Of a stretch of DNA of 64,000 nt, positions 25,178-38,833 are shown one piece after another. The stretch spans positions 1,329,001-1,393,000 of the forward strand of contig NC_092563.1 in assembly GCF_037975245.1 (NCBI RefSeq). Direction: 5' to 3'. This DNA comes from Apostichopus japonicus. Its lineage: Eukaryota > Echinodermata > Holothuroidea > Aspidochirotida > Stichopodidae. Made by a program: the position numbers and the translations under genes. Each line of letters opens with the position of its first letter. Positions within the stretch are counted from its first letter, which is position 1. Under the pieces are notes generated by a model. It saw only the letters and a list, made by a program, of their open reading frames with translations, was not told the DNA's origin and made no database searches.

Positions 25178-25585
25178 GACATCTCATGGTGTACATCATT
25201 AGTATAATAGAGACATCTCATGGTGTACATCATTAGTATAATAGAGACATCTCATGGCGTACGTCTGTGGTATGAGACATCTCATGGTGTACATCATTAG
25301 TATAATAGAGACATCTCATGGTGTACGTCTGTGGTATGAGACATCTCATGGTGTACATCATTAGTATAATAGAGACATCTCATGGTGTACGTCTGTGGTA
25401 TGATAGAGAAATCTCATGATGTACGTCTGTGGTATAATCCAAGGAAGGTACACGCAAGATATATCAATGATTGAATGAGGGGTAGAGACATCTCATGGCG
25501 TACGTCAGTGGTATAATAGAGACATCTCATGGTGTACATCATTAGTATAATAGAGACATCTCATGGTGTACGTCTGTGGTATGAT
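25145..25585. repeat. 30-34 bp tandem array overlapping the SLC35C2 stop codon
   Basis: GAGACATCTCATGG followed by either (C/T)GTACGTCWGTGGTAT or TGTACATCATTAGTATAATA is repeated about a dozen times. The first unit begins inside the last coding exon. The last ten codons of SLC35C2 (reading [10 protein letters not shown]) are the repeat unit, and the TGA stop spans the junction to the next unit. A longer block containing CCAAGGAAGGTACACGCAAG is itself duplicated near 25436 and 25584. Confidence 0.9.
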
Positions 25586-27996
25586 CCAAGGAAGGTACAC
25601 GCAAGATATATCAATGATGGAATTACGACCAGAGAAGGACATATTTCTGAGGCTAGTATATCTAGGAAGGGAAAATGTTCGTTAGATACCAGTTACATGG
25701 TCTTGATGTGGCTAAATTAACTTCAGCTCAACTCCAAATAGTTTTCAATTGGGTCTTTCAGGTGACTTAAAAGTAAGAAAGCCTTTCATGGCATCCAAAT
25801 TCAGTGCAAGATCTTGCTGTAATGTCTATATCACTTGACAGTGTGGTGTTGGTGCTAAAACTTCATTTCAGTTACAACTCAAAATAATTTTCAAATGGGT
25901 CTTTCATTTGACTTAAAAGTAAGAATGCCTTTGATGACATCAAAATTCAGTGGAAGATCTCCTTAGCTTTAATTGTCTACTGCACTTGTGACAGTGTACT
26001 GTTGGTGCTAAAACTCCACTTCAGTTTACAACTTCAAATGATTTTTGAGGTCTTATCAGTGGACGTTTATATTGGAAGCATTGCTTTGATCTCATCTAAC
26101 TTCAGTGGAAGATAGCCTTGCGGTAACGTTTATTTGACTTTGAGAATTTGAACATGGAATTTGAACATGGAGGTACTAAAGAATTGTAGTAAACTATAAC
26201 TAAAACTTTATAGTAAAACTATATACTTTTTATAGTAAACTTTAAAGATACTGAAATCTAGTAAAATTATGTAGATAATGTCAATTATATAACAGATAAT
26301 ATTGTGGTTGAGTTTGAGACATTGTGGTTGTTTTATGTTAAACACAATGAGGGTCAACATCCAGATGTTTTTATTTTGCATACATATTTCACTTTGTGAT
26401 AGTAAATAGTAAGTGCTATTTACCTGAAGCTAACCTGTTTACTTGCTGCCAGACGATAAATAGAATTACTGCAGTTTCCAGAGGTTTCATTATGAAGGGT
26501 TAAACAATGTTATATTTTATTGAGCAATGCTTATATTAGCATAAATTAGCATGTTGCATAACAAAGGATGAAAGCTGTCGTGCCGATTATAGTAAAAGAA
26601 GGTGTCGGGTAAGAGGTCAAAGGCCATTTAATGTCAACATTTAAGTCAAAGTCTGAATATCTTGTAAACTAGATAACTCAAGAACTACATCTTTCTTAAA
26701 ATTCATACTTGGAATGTATATCCAACTTGGTAATGCAATAACCCTATTGAAATTGGTGGAGGTCAAAGGTCACATGAAGGTCAACAGGTGTCGAAAGTTT
26801 GGAAACCTTTTCAACATAACTCCCAAATTAAAGCTAATTTAATCTGTGTATTCTCCAATGCAATGATTTTCTTCTGGTGAACATAGTTTGGCCAAATTCA
26901 GTTTAGTTTTGTGAAGGGGCTCTATAGGTCTTCCACAAAACATAGTCATCCAGGAAAAGAAATCTGCTTCAGAGGGTTCATAGGTCTAGTTTAAACTGCA
27001 CTCAAACCACTCTTATCAGTTTTCACCCTCTGAGCTTCAATGGGTTAACAGGTTCTCTCAAATGGTCTCAAAATTGGTCATTTTCTCTGTGATTTATACT
27101 AAATGACCTTTGCTTTGGCAGGAGGTTGTGGAAATATTTCACAGTGTATAAACAATGTCATGTAACTCTCATTCAGTAATAACAATTATTAATGGGGTTT
27201 GCTTGCTCTTTCATTCATACATAAATTGTGTCTATGTTTCACATAGGAAGACATTTTAGAACAAAATTCTATACTGTAAAATGCTTGCCAGTAAATGAAA
27301 TGGTTAATGTCCACAAGGGAGTGCTACAAATAAGAGCTGGAAATCTCTGATAATTTGTGGTTCTCACTTAATTCTTTGACAAATATAACTCACTTGCTCA
27401 ACATAAGTCAGATAATTATTTTGAAATGGAGCAAGGAATCACAGAGCCAACTGGCTTAATTGTCAAAACTGGTTTAATTGTCAAAATATTTTTCAGTCAC
27501 ATCTTACAGGCTTTCCATCTGCTATAACGAAAAGATTTAAAAGTCTGTGTTTCCCCACAAAATGCATGGGCATAATTTATGTGCCCTATATGTAGTATAA
27601 AATAAACAGCAATGTGCATTGTGGAGAGGGTAAAAGGTTACTTCCTCCAAGTTTTCACGGTCACTATTTAAAGGAAAACCATCCAGAAACATGATTCTTG
27701 CTTTAATGTTAAAAGAGTAATAAATGCCAAAATTTTAAATATAAAAGAATATAACAAAAACGAAATTCCTTTTCTTTCTCATCTTTTTTTTTCTTTCTAA
27801 AAGTCTCACCATGAAAATGTACATTGAGTTTGATATAATTCAATATATCATATAATATATAATATAATATATAATATAATACAATTTCAGTGGTCTCTTT
27901 ACGTTGAACATTGTGAAATTAATTTTCATGTTGTAATGATAGGCAAATCTTGAAGTTATCTTCTTGGTTTGGGACACCCTTTTTTTTTATTTTGCT

Positions 27997-28502
27997 AGGT
28001 ATAGAAGATTATGATAAGTTATATCTTATTACGAAAGGAAATTTCATGAAATTATTTGATAATTTTTGCAAACTACTATTAATCACATGCCTATGTGTTT
28101 GCCATGACAAAGGATCCGTTTTTGCCACCAAGAGAATTTAGTTCTACTTTAAAGTTACCGTGTCATTCTCGCTAGAAGTATGAAATATAGTAGAATTTTG
28201 TTGAATATAAAGTACAAGTAATATAGCCTGAATATGTTCTCTTTCTAGGTATAGAAGATACTAATAAGTTATGTATTATAAAGACAGCAAATTGGAGAAA
28301 ATTATTTGATAATTTTTTTTCAAATTATTAATCACATTCCAATGTGTTCACTATCACAAAGGATCTGTGTTTGCCATGAAAAGAGTTTAGATGTGATCTA
28401 CTTTAAAGTTACCTTGTCATTCTCTCTAGAAGTGTGAAATGTTGTAGAATTTTGTAGAATATGAAGTTCAAGTAATATATAGCCTGAATATGGTCTCTTT
28501 CT
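27997..28502. repeat. Diverged 250-bp tandem duplication
   Basis: Two copies begin AGGTATAGAAGAT at 27997 and 28247 and share TTATTTGATAATTTTT, ACAAAGGATC, TACTTTAAAGTTACC and TAGCCTGAATATG. They are clearly diverged, so older than the DENND11 intron duplication. Confidence 0.85.
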
Positions 28503-29593
28503 AAAAGGGACAGCCAGGAAATATTTAATCACACCCTTAACAGATCGTGACTTGTGGAGTTACTTTTGAATATAGAAAGAAAGATTATATAGAGGGCCTC
28601 GCGTTTTGATCCTAGCAGAGCCAACTAAGACTGAAAAGTTAGGACCTCTGTAATAACTTTAAGTTTACACAGGCCTTTGTAGTAGATATAAAGCAGTTTG
28701 GTAACAGTTCTTCCACTATTGATAAAGGATGCTTGCATTACCCTTGGTAACAAGGAATGTAAACCTCACAAATGTAACTTCTTACTTCTTTTGGGTAACA
28801 GAGGGATAATCCCCTATGCATAGGGGGGCCACACATTGGGCATAACACTGGATGTTTTTTGTCATTTTGAAGCAAAAGGTTTGAAGCAAAAGTAACAACT
28901 GAAGTTTGATCAAGTTCAGTTCAGAAAGTGATAGACATTGGCTATCCAGTATTGTAATGTGAGATGTACAAATGTGGTCATATAGCCTACTACAGCTTTT
29001 AAACAATGGAGGTATTGTTTTACTGAGAAGCAAAAAGGAGTTAAAGAGCAAGACCCAACTTTTGATTTGACTTTTCTGAAATTTGTTCCTTTTGGCTCAC
29101 TTCAATTTCACAGAAATAATTTTTGTATCTGTGTAAAGTGAAAAACATTGATACAGCGCCGTTTAACCTACATATACTAAGACATTTCTGAGAATTACTT
29201 TCTGAGGGACTTCTCTCTATGTATTTGTCTCTCTGTGTAATGTCATTGTGGATACATGACTTCTTGTATATATTTTGCCTTATAACTTTAAAATAAAGAC
29301 ATTTTGTAGATAATTATTTACATTTAATAATTTATTTGTTAAATATATTTTCCATCAAGATTTAAAACAAGTGAATTGCTCACACTATTGCAACACTCAA
29401 CTTGGTATCATGGAGTTATATCTGCATTTATATTTTCTGTTTGTTATGGATGACTCTTTTATTTGAATCATATGATCCTCTCATCCAAAATATAAAATTG
29501 CTTTAACATAAATGTTAGTATTAACGAAGGTATTTCTTATTTGCACAAAGATAATATTATAACATTTTACAGGGATGGATCCAAGATGTTATA

Positions 29594-30010
29594 GATGATT
29601 GGGTGTGACCATGGTGTTGAGGATAACTCCTCATGTAGGTGGTCTGAGAACACCACCACCCCAGGTCTAAATGCAAGATGATTGGGTGTGACCATGGTGT
29701 TGAGGATAATTCCCTATGTAGGTGGTATGAGAGCACCACCATCCCAGGTCTAAATGCAAGATGATTGGGTGTGACCATGGTGTTGAGGATAACTCCCCAT
29801 GTAGGTGGTCCGAGAGCACCACCCCCCATGTCTAAATGCAAGATGATTGGGTGTGACCATGGTGTTGAGGATAACTCCCCATGTAGATGGTATGAGAGCA
29901 TCACCACCCCAGGTCTAAATGCAAGATGATTGGGTGTGACCATGGTGTTGAGGATAACTCCCCATGTAGGTGGTCTGAGAGCACCATCCCCCATGTCTAA
30001 ATGCAAGATG
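29594..30010. repeat. 82-83 bp tandem repeat, 5 units
   Basis: GATGATTGGGTGTGACCATG recurs at 29594, 29677, 29760, 29842 and 29925, with a truncated sixth at 30007. Each unit contains GTTGAGGATAACTCC and AGGTCTAAATGCAA. The array leaves a long frame open on the minus strand that encodes only the repeat. Confidence 0.95.
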
Positions 30011-32481
30011 ATCGTGTTGAAAACATACTTTTGAATCATTGTGCGAGGTTGAAAAAGTATGGGGGAGGGGGTATAGACCTTCCATAATGGATCCACAGCT
30101 GCTACAAACTTGCCTAAAGGCAGCCCGGATATGATATGTCAAATTTAAATATTACAGCATTTGCACTCATTCTTGATGTGTTTGTAACAACTGGCATCTT
30201 TAGAAGTGTTTAATAATGCAATTTCTGGTCTTTTTCCTCGGTATGAGTTGGACCAGTTTTCAGGATTCTTTGCAAGAGGCAGGGCCAGGGGTGGGTTGGG
30301 CGAGGGAAGGTAGGTAGGATATGCAGCCTGCAGAAGCTGGATGATGTCAGCTGTGACAGAGGCTGATATGTTGTCAATCCCTATAGATGCAAATTTATAG
30401 TTGAATTAGTCACCTTATTGAACGGCACTTTGATCACTGAATTTAGGGATTCATCTGGAGAAGTAAATGTCTCATTCCAATTGTATTTGGTGAACTTTTA
30501 TAGATTAAAAGATGTTTGCAAGTTGCTCATAATTGTTTTACTTTTTAGTATTTGGCAATATATATAGTTATAAATCATGAAATGTGGGAAGGAATAATTT
30601 GAGAGTCATTTAAAGACATTAACATTACCAATGAAATTCTTTCTTTTTTTTTGTATAAGGATTAAGGAGGCATTACATGAACCTTGAAATCAATTATGGT
30701 AGAGAAACAAAAATGGTTCTTTGAAACTATTAAATTTGAGGAAAATGTATTTACAATGTTTTGTCAAATAATTTTAAAGCGTCTTTTAAGAATTTTTAAA
30801 AAGTCCTTTGCTTAAAATCATTGAAAATTAAAACATGTTATTTTACTTAAAGGAAAAGATAACTACATACAAGAGTATCATTTACATTAAAATCACGAAA
30901 TTAAACTTCTTAAATATTCTTAACATTTAAAAGTAACAACAAACTCGAGGCTTGCAAAGTATACGTAGGTAGTAGTATCATGGTTACAGTGTTAAGATCC
31001 TAAATGAATTGAATTAACTTTAGCAATAGAACACGTTATGAACACAGGCATTGCACTTATGTGTTCCTCCTTACTGCTCTGGGCTGTGAATTATATTTCA
31101 GAGTTTGACACTGCAGCTGAAATGATCTGGAAAGTCTCAAACTATCAGTGACTCCCAAACTAACTACTTACAAAAGAAAATGGCTGTACCATATCAAATG
31201 AAAATACCATTTTTCCCTCCCCTCCCCCCTCCCTATTTACCACAATTTGCCCCTATTTGTCATGTTTTACCCATTGTTATCTAAATAAAATACTTCTTTG
31301 TTGTAAGTTTCCTATGATCATTTACATATATGTGTACATCTGACTAAAACATTTCTCATGCCCATCCCTGTACCTTTACAGTTGGTCTATTGTTAACAAA
31401 ACAACTATTTCACAATTACCAAAAATTAAAAACGATAAAATTACTTGCTAAAATTTTAAAAACTGCATATGTACACCTATAATTACAAACATTTCTACTC
31501 TGACAATCAGTGAAAATCTTTGAGTTCCGGAACATAATTTTACCAAATACAAAATCTCGCCATTGCCTTTTGTCATTTCCCAATGCTTTTTTCTTTCTCC
31601 TTCCAAACAAAGACAATTTCAAGACTTAAGAGCAACACATGAATGAACATTATCAAAACCAGGCAGACATTCTCAAGCAAGATTCTCAATTTATGCTACA
31701 ATAATAGTTACTTTTCTGTTAAAACAGTTTCTGTTAAAAGTTCTTTCTAAAATGCAGAGTCCATTTGTAAAGAAGTTTATCAACACCTTACATATAGCAA
31801 CCTTGAAATTATGTCGGTAAATATTCAGGTGGTGGTTCTTACAGCTTTGCATTTAATTCACATCTGTGCTCTCTCTCAAAAAACTGATAATGTTGTATTA
31901 AATATAACAGAGCTATACCACACATGTGTCACTACTACACAACAGGTGTTAGTTAAAGGCCTTGAAAATTGTGATGTGAAACATGTTTTACTTTTCGAGG
32001 GTACAAGTACAGTCAATAAATAATACAAATTTCATAGCACTAATGCTATGACTGGTAAAACATTGAAGCACCACGGTTGTGAATATTTTCTGCTAAAATG
32101 GAGGTATATCACTTTTTTCACATTAGCACAGGACTGTATTACATAACTGATCAGTCAATCAGGCAGGAGTAGCTCCTTGGTCAGTACTGACATTGGCCCC
32201 TGATACTTCTGGGGATGATCAGCATCCTTCTGTTAACCTCCTTTAGTGCCTTGGTGGAATTTTAGAAGGCCAGCATCCATATAAGGCAGTGACTGTATGA
32301 CTCTTTAAGATCTTATACCTGTAGGATTGACATTTAGACATATCTCTAGATGCTCTAAACAGAAATGGTCGTCTCATGAACTCTTTCTTAACTTTGACAA
32401 TCCCTTATAAACATTCTCCTCTCTGCAGAGGACAGAAAATTTAGAAGAGAAAAAACAATGATGATTTTATGTGTCGATAAT

Positions 32482-35400
32482 TTATGCAATATGGCCGGCA
32501 TTTTCTAACACAACCTCAGTTAGATGATAAAGAACAGTCCTCACACCAGATGACATCAGAATCTGTTAAAACACAAAGAGAAACAATCAATAAAAGTAAA
32601 TAAAAGGAGCAAAATATTTAAGGACTCGTAGGGTCACTCCATAAATGAAATTGTTAATTTATAGGGCATTTAATAGCAAAACTTAAATTGAATCAATCTC
32701 TCAAAGAATCATCTGTGAACATAAAACAAAATTATTCAACCTTATTTGGGTCATAATCTTTATCATCTCATTACTATTCTAAATCTTGCTGATATATAAT
32801 GATTAAACATTTCAATGAGAAAATCAGATTGCCATAAAAAATGCTACATAGTGTAAAAAATGGTTACAATATATCAATGTCAATTAAAATACCATACACC
32901 AGGAGATATGAATTAAGAGAGAAATATTCCTTACTGGTCAGAGAGAAAGGCCAGAGAGAACCAAAAATATACCAAGAGTGAGCAATGTGCTGAGTAGGCC
33001 ATTAAGGTGCTTGACCTTATGCTAGTCGCACACCCAATTAGTGCAAGATTGAAGCCACTATGGGCTGCTGACTAGATTGAAGTCTTTTGAGGGCCATTTT
33101 AATTAGAGTACCCCTGCTATATACTGACTGATACATCAATTGCATACCTTGATTTCTGAAGTATCAAAGACCTAACATCAATCCATCTTATCAGATGGTG
33201 TAGTCTTACCTAGATAAATTTATCTGTACTTGCATCTAGTAAATTGGTTATTTTTAATAGTTTCTGAAACAATTAAACAGTCTATTCCTGGCTTCAAAAT
33301 AGAAACCAATTGGAACTTTGAAAATACCTGATTTTTGGTTAAAAGACAACTTGTAAATGAAAAAGATTTAAGAAAGGTTTTGATGTACCTTCAGACGTCC
33401 TTCATTCCCTACGCAAGCAAGTGGTGTTCCAATCCTTTTCAGGGTCATAGCCTGTAATGAGAGATTGTAGATTCATTCATTTTATAGCTACTACTTTGAA
33501 TGTCATGCTAATCAAGCCATGTTACCCACAATTGCGTGGTTACAGCAAAAGTTGTGGCCCACACAATTAATGTGATGGATTTGGTACATTGCAAACCATC
33601 AATGTTCCTGCGCAACTTTTTCATCCATGATGCAAGTTTGATGGATTTCTGATATATTATTAAACAGATGTTGTGTCTTGAAGTACAAAATGTAGCTGTC
33701 AATTACCTCATCTATTCTTTAATTGCACAGTACTGTTTTGCAAGAGGGAGGGGGATGGGAGGGGGATGGGGGGGGTTAATGGTCAGTGCAACGGTAGCTT
33801 AACAAATTCAGTACACCCAAACGATGAGGAATCTCATGACTATATGATATGGGTAGTCCAATTTCTGAAAAGCAGTTACAATAGCTGAACGCAGTTACAC
33901 TGATCATAACTATATGGCCATGAGGTCTCACCCTGATAGAATCAGACAGTATATAACAACAATTTCGTGGTGGTCAGACTATTACCAACAAACTTATTCA
34001 TTCATAGTCAGTATATAGATGAGATCACAATGTGCTGCAAACAGACTTTAATAACATTGTTTGACATTATTTTTGCATATGGCTTAAAATGACAATATTT
34101 TTAAGTTCAAGTATGGTATGAATGAGTGATCCAAGGTTTGAACATATAAGATACCCAACTTTAGAATAAACAAAAAGAACACTTTCTGGAATCAAGTACG
34201 GCAAAATAATCTTCAAAGATTTTGGAATATGAGAGAAATTCAGATAATTCTTATTCTTCTTCGTAGCATCAATTAACAGATGAGAGCTGACCAATCAGAA
34301 GTTCAGTGACAACTCACCGATAACTGAATCTTGAAATGGACAAAGAAGTGAGATTCTAATGCTTGTCGGTAGTCTGCTACTTCCTCGCTAAGGACTCCAT
34401 CTTCTATGCCTCCCTTGTGAATGCTGACATAGATTGAATAACATGAATATTCAATAAACATTACAGATCATAGAACATGAATATTTATTTGATTAAAGAT
34501 CAAACACAAAACATGGGCATTCAATAATCATTACAGCTTCACCCAGTTATCCGCATTCCTGGTCGCAATAATCTATAGGAAATGTTCTTATATTAGAAGA
34601 ATATATGCAAAGATCTGTATTCTGTCCTTCACTGAAATGGATTTTCTTTCTGATGAACCCTTAGAACCTTACAGCCCTGGGTGCGGTAATAACAGCGCAC
34701 AATATTCTCTAATAATTATACATCAGACAGCAACATGAATATTCAATAATAATTACAGACCAGAGAACAACATGAATACTCAATAATAAGTACACATCAG
34801 ACAACAACATGAATATTAAATAGTAATAAAACAACAGAGAACAACATGAATAATAATAATTACATATCACAGAATATGTGCCTTATTAGGGTTTTTAACG
34901 GTCAATAATGTGTTCTGGTTTTAAGTAAGGACATTTAATACTCAAATTTAACCATAACTTTCAATGGTGAGTAGTGACAGGTAGCCTGCAATCACATCAG
35001 TACATGGACAAAAAACACTTAATTTAAACTAACAGCCTGGTATCCTAAAAGTTTTCTAGCATACAGATAATTTGTCTCTTACCACTTCCACAACTTAGCA
35101 GCATCTTCTTGTTGTATCGTCATGGTGATGTAACTCAGACTTTTAATGGTGGGTGGCACAGAGTATTTCAGTTCTACAGGTTTGGACAAGGGACCTAAAA
35201 ATTTTTTTTTTTAAAAAAGACGAAAACGATGGATAGTTAAAATAAGGGATTGGCGAAAAAACTTTGAGACAGCTTACTTAAAATCAGTGATCATGTTAGA
35301 TAACTCAAACTTTTTAGAAATTACTAAATGAACTGTTATCATTAAAAAAAAAGTAACAGGAAGAGGAGGGCTGAATGTTTCTTCATTATTAAACAAACCA

Positions 35401-37384
35401 CATACCATTGTTTATTCCCGTCCACATGGCAACCATCCAGGAGAGATGCACAGGGTTAAATGACATTCTTCTAATTCGGCAGTCAAATTGACTCTATGGG
35501 TATAGAAGGAGAGAATGATAATGTGGACGATTGCAAACAGTATCCATCTAAGCGCACACCGACTGCAAATATGAAGTTTATATGTAAGATTTCATACTAG
35601 AGCTGAATCTCACCTCGAGCCATGCAATGGTCCTCCGTAAGGGTGTTACTAGTCCCTTGACCAATAGAACGGGAAATCTCTTAAAGTCTTTGCTCAAAAC
35701 ATCAAAGTCGGTCAGGTCCTTTGTTCCGAATGAAGAGAGAACAGCGGTGAGAATGACACGCGGGGAGCCAGTATTGCCAACATTATTCTGCAGAGACGTT
35801 ACCGTGATTTCTATACCTTCACTATTCCCTGGAAGGAGAACAATATCAAACATGTTATACATATGGATGGCATTTAATCAAAGTAGCCAGATAGTATCCT
35901 GTGCAAACATGGTGAAATCTACAGTCAAAGGAATTTGCTAAAGTGATCGGACCCAACTATCACAGAATTACTTGATTTCCCAAATTGTGTTGTTGTGATC
36001 TTCTAGAAAACTCTTCCCCACTTCAGATTTTATCTCCGAGGCAAACCTAACAAACTCTTCACTCCTCTCTCCAATCTGTTTAAGAGGGTTTAATATGCGT
36101 ATTCACCTTCTATGTCGTCTAATCCCGGTACCTTCTGAAATAGTGCCCGAGCACCAAGACTTTCACCTGTTTCAAACCCGTGACCTTTTTGAGCTTCCTG
36201 CAGAAAACAGAGGAAAACAGATTTGGATTGCTTATTAATGTGATTAAACATAACTGAAATTAGTGAGTGTTCAGTGTTACATGCCACATGTACACACAAG
36301 TTGAATTTCTACTGAAAATTGTGACTAGAGTTCAGACAGAAAAGAGAATATTTTGCACGGTTAATGATGAATGTTTAAAGAACTCTGTTACAATTGACAT
36401 GTCAGGTGAACTAACATTAGACCACAATCAAGCATTCAGGGATATTAATATATCTTGTTCAAAGGTATGGATTTTATTTGTATCTATACACACATTCTTG
36501 ATCTACTTGACATTTAGTGATAAACAAAGTTGATCAAACGTGAAATATTTGCAATTGCAAAATGTTTACTCTTAATTATTCAAAAGTAAAGCTATTTAGA
36601 TAGGAATACATATATAACAATGAAAGGACAGAATATAGTGTCTTCAATTTGAGGTGCATTGATCTTTATTTTTCATAATGCAAATACTGAAATACTATTT
36701 TTGGGGGAGAACAACTAGTAACTACAGTATTATATTTGGATCTGTACAGCCATTTTACCAATTCAGTGGGCATTTTTTTAGCAAGAGGCTAAACTTGTGA
36801 AATTCAAGGCTTGCAAATTAGCATATCATATCAAAGAGTGCAACAGTCTCTTCGAAGTTCCCAATGAAGCACATACTAACCGATTGAAGGTGTGACGACA
36901 GATGACGAGAATATCGTTTCAGACTGCCTGCATCTTGTAGAAACTGATACAGCGGTGTCACTTGGTAAACATACCATGTCTTGTTGACAAATCTCTTCAA
37001 CGGAATACCTTGCTCTTTATCACCATGTCTTGAAGCTTGTTGAACTAAGATAAAAGAATATTGTACAGTACGTTAAATAAATAATTGAACCACACAAGCA
37101 AATGGATTAATAAAAAATTAGAAGAAACTCTCTTTTAATTGATTTCTAGTTTGCACAATTTTCTTGATTTCTGTTTTTACTTTCTTTGGTTGCTTGTTTG
37201 CGTTGGTTTGCTTACTTCCTTTTTTTATTTTATTATTACATTTACCTGACTTTCTAGATTTTGGTGTTTTGGTGTACGGTGTGAATCTTCTAGTTCTTCC
37301 AGTCCAATTTGCAAAATGACTTCTAGACTTCAGGCTCTGTCTATTGGTATCAATAAATGTTGGCGTTGAGGTCCCTTCCGCCAT
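32482..37384 (-). CDS. CENPL: CENPL (centromere protein L), 9 coding exons
   Basis: Coding exons in transcript order: 37384-37246, 37044-36881, 36197-36107, 35828-35614, 35493-35406, 35194-35083, 34423-34318, 33451-33389 and 32562-32482. They give 1059 nt, 352 aa (human 344), with all phases continuous and GT-AG introns. CENP-L pairs with CENP-N in the constitutive centromere-associated network that reads CENP-A chromatin. Diagnostic segments are KTWYVYQVTPLYQFLQ..LKRYSRHL in exon 2 (family: WTLYSLTPLYKF), the FDCRIRRMSFNPVHLSWMVA and MWTG block in exon 5 (family: LSWMAAMWT), EDAAKLWKC in exons 6-7, ESHFFVHFKIQLS in exon 7, and a C-terminal YHLTEVV. The N-terminus is basic with TP sites (RRFTPYTKTPKSRK), as in vertebrates. 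A strong acceptor (TTTCCTCAG) lies 18 bases upstream of the ATG, at 37402/37403, so a 5' untranslated exon further upstream is likely. The gene is head to head with PGLS. Confidence 0.93.
34437..34870. repeat. ACATGAATATTCAATAAT repeat in CENPL intron 6
   Basis: Diverged units of about 38 bases with AACATGAATATTCAATAATA, ATTACA and CAGA(G/C)AACA lie between CENPL exons 7 and 6. Unrelated sequence interrupts them at about 34535-34725. Confidence 0.75.
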
Positions 37385-37402
37385 TGTTTCCTAATGATAT
37401 AC

Positions 37403-38833
37403 CTGAGGAAACAAGTTGGAATTGTATTGAGCTGCATTCTAGAAATATCCCAACATTCAGCAAGAAAACAAAGCAAAATGTACTTAAGCTAACAAAACAA
37501 AAACTCCTAATTAAACTTTAGGCTTCTTTAATCACGTAACAGGTGCCTTCAGGTTATCCAAAGGAGTGAATAGTTGGAGATTGGTTTTGGTTGTTAGTAA
37601 TACTTAATGATACAAGAAAAGGGCATTCTTATCAACACATACAGTAAGATCAAGGCAACTTTTAAGCCCCCATACCCCATAGAAATTGACCTAGGAAGAA
37701 TGCTGACACAATGTATCGCCGTCTGTTTAATCAGTGAAGCCTGGAAATAGTGAGGGCGCTTTGCATTGTACGGCAAAAAGCCAGATCATTTGTACGTCTT
37801 CATATGTAGATTGTGCATTTGACTTTGAAATTGAATTTTATATTACCCGTTCTTCTCTCTCGAAAGAGTAGGTGTACTTTTCACAACAGAAACATGTTAT
37901 GGCAACTAGAGTGGTAAGCACTATACTCCTGATCTAAGAATCAACTTTGAAAACTATCTTTTTTTTAGCTTTTAATGCTTCGAGCAAGTAGAGTGTTTTA
38001 TGCAACTTTTATTTATCTGTAAAGTGTCATTTCCGGTATCTGAGAGGCACATGGCAAACATTTCCCCCTGAAATGTTAAGTCTCCACCGATCCTAGCATT
38101 ATATGCCTTTATTAGGCTATATATAGGCTCGGAGAACATCCCTAGCCTTCTAACTTAGTTACTGACCTAGGCTAGGCCTAGTGCTATTACTAGTAGTAGA
38201 CCTAGTAGTAGTATGTGTTATATTACTAGTACTGTAGTATTGTAGTAACACAGTTAGGGCCTAGGCCTAGCCCTATAGCCTAGACTGGTTAGGCATACAG
38301 AACAAGTAAACTAGTTATCACTTATAATAAAATTGGTCGATCGGAACATAATTACATAATATAAAATGTAACTGAAGTATTCTATACCATAATATCACTT
38401 TAATTGTAATTTTGTCTGCAATTGGTCGGTGATGGTACCCTTTTGATGTAGTAATGTATTCAAATGAGTTCGCGCTACAAATTTGAACAGTTACATCTAC
38501 AATCAGGTGATACGTCATATGACAAGTATATGACTCTCTGGCCAAATTTCAATGCTTAATAATGCCGAAAAGTTTGTTGAACAGCGTGATGTTACACTAA
38601 TGTTATTGATTTCTTGATCGCATATGACTATCCGTTTATATGAGCAAATCCTCTAGCATTTGTAGAACAGTATGTTTGGTTACTGATATTGAAATTGGCA
38701 AACTATTGATTGCTAGCTTCAAGCCGGGGAAATGAAATTTGTCCAGTCAGTTGAGCCACAACCGTCTTTTTACACCGTACCTCGATGTGAGCTCACTTCC
38801 CAATCACTTTTATTAGACAACTTCTTCCTCAAG
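37403..38833. promoter_or_regulatory. Shared upstream region of divergent CENPL and PGLS
   Basis: The two genes are transcribed away from each other with about 1.4 kb between coding starts. The region contains a TAGGCCTAG / CTAGTAGTA-rich patch at about 38130-38290. No TATA box or CpG island is obvious. The bidirectional-promoter role is inferred from orientation alone. Confidence 0.4.

Larger units (their letters stand above)
25586..32481. other. Convergent intergenic stretch between SLC35C2 and CENPL
   Basis: I recognise no coding exons. It contains an interspersed repeat related to one near 19560-19760, sharing ATTGAAATTGGTGGAGGTCAAAGGTCA at about 26745-26775. Two tandem arrays are listed separately. 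An AATAAA near 29290, followed by a T-rich stretch, is a candidate polyadenylation signal for a long SLC35C2 3' untranslated region. From 30.1 to 32.48 kb I see nothing beyond AT-rich sequence. Confidence 0.5.

Noticed and set aside
25145-25585. Regularly spaced repeats resembling a CRISPR array
   Set aside because: The intervals are themselves repeats, the context is an animal gene, and units vary in length. It is a minisatellite.
29557-30096. 179-codon minus-strand open frame with repeated HLDMGGGALGPPTW-like units
   Set aside because: It is the 82-83 bp tandem array read through. The unit lengths are not consistently multiples of three, and nothing supports expression.
35627-35941. 104-codon plus-strand open frame
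   Set aside because: It is the antisense of CENPL exon 4, where conserved coding on the other strand explains the open frame.
38732-38833. Upstream in-frame ATG as the PGLS start
   Set aside because: The extra 34 residues do not resemble the family N-terminus, and the ATG at 38834 has better context and alignment. A mitochondrial-type extension cannot be fully excluded.
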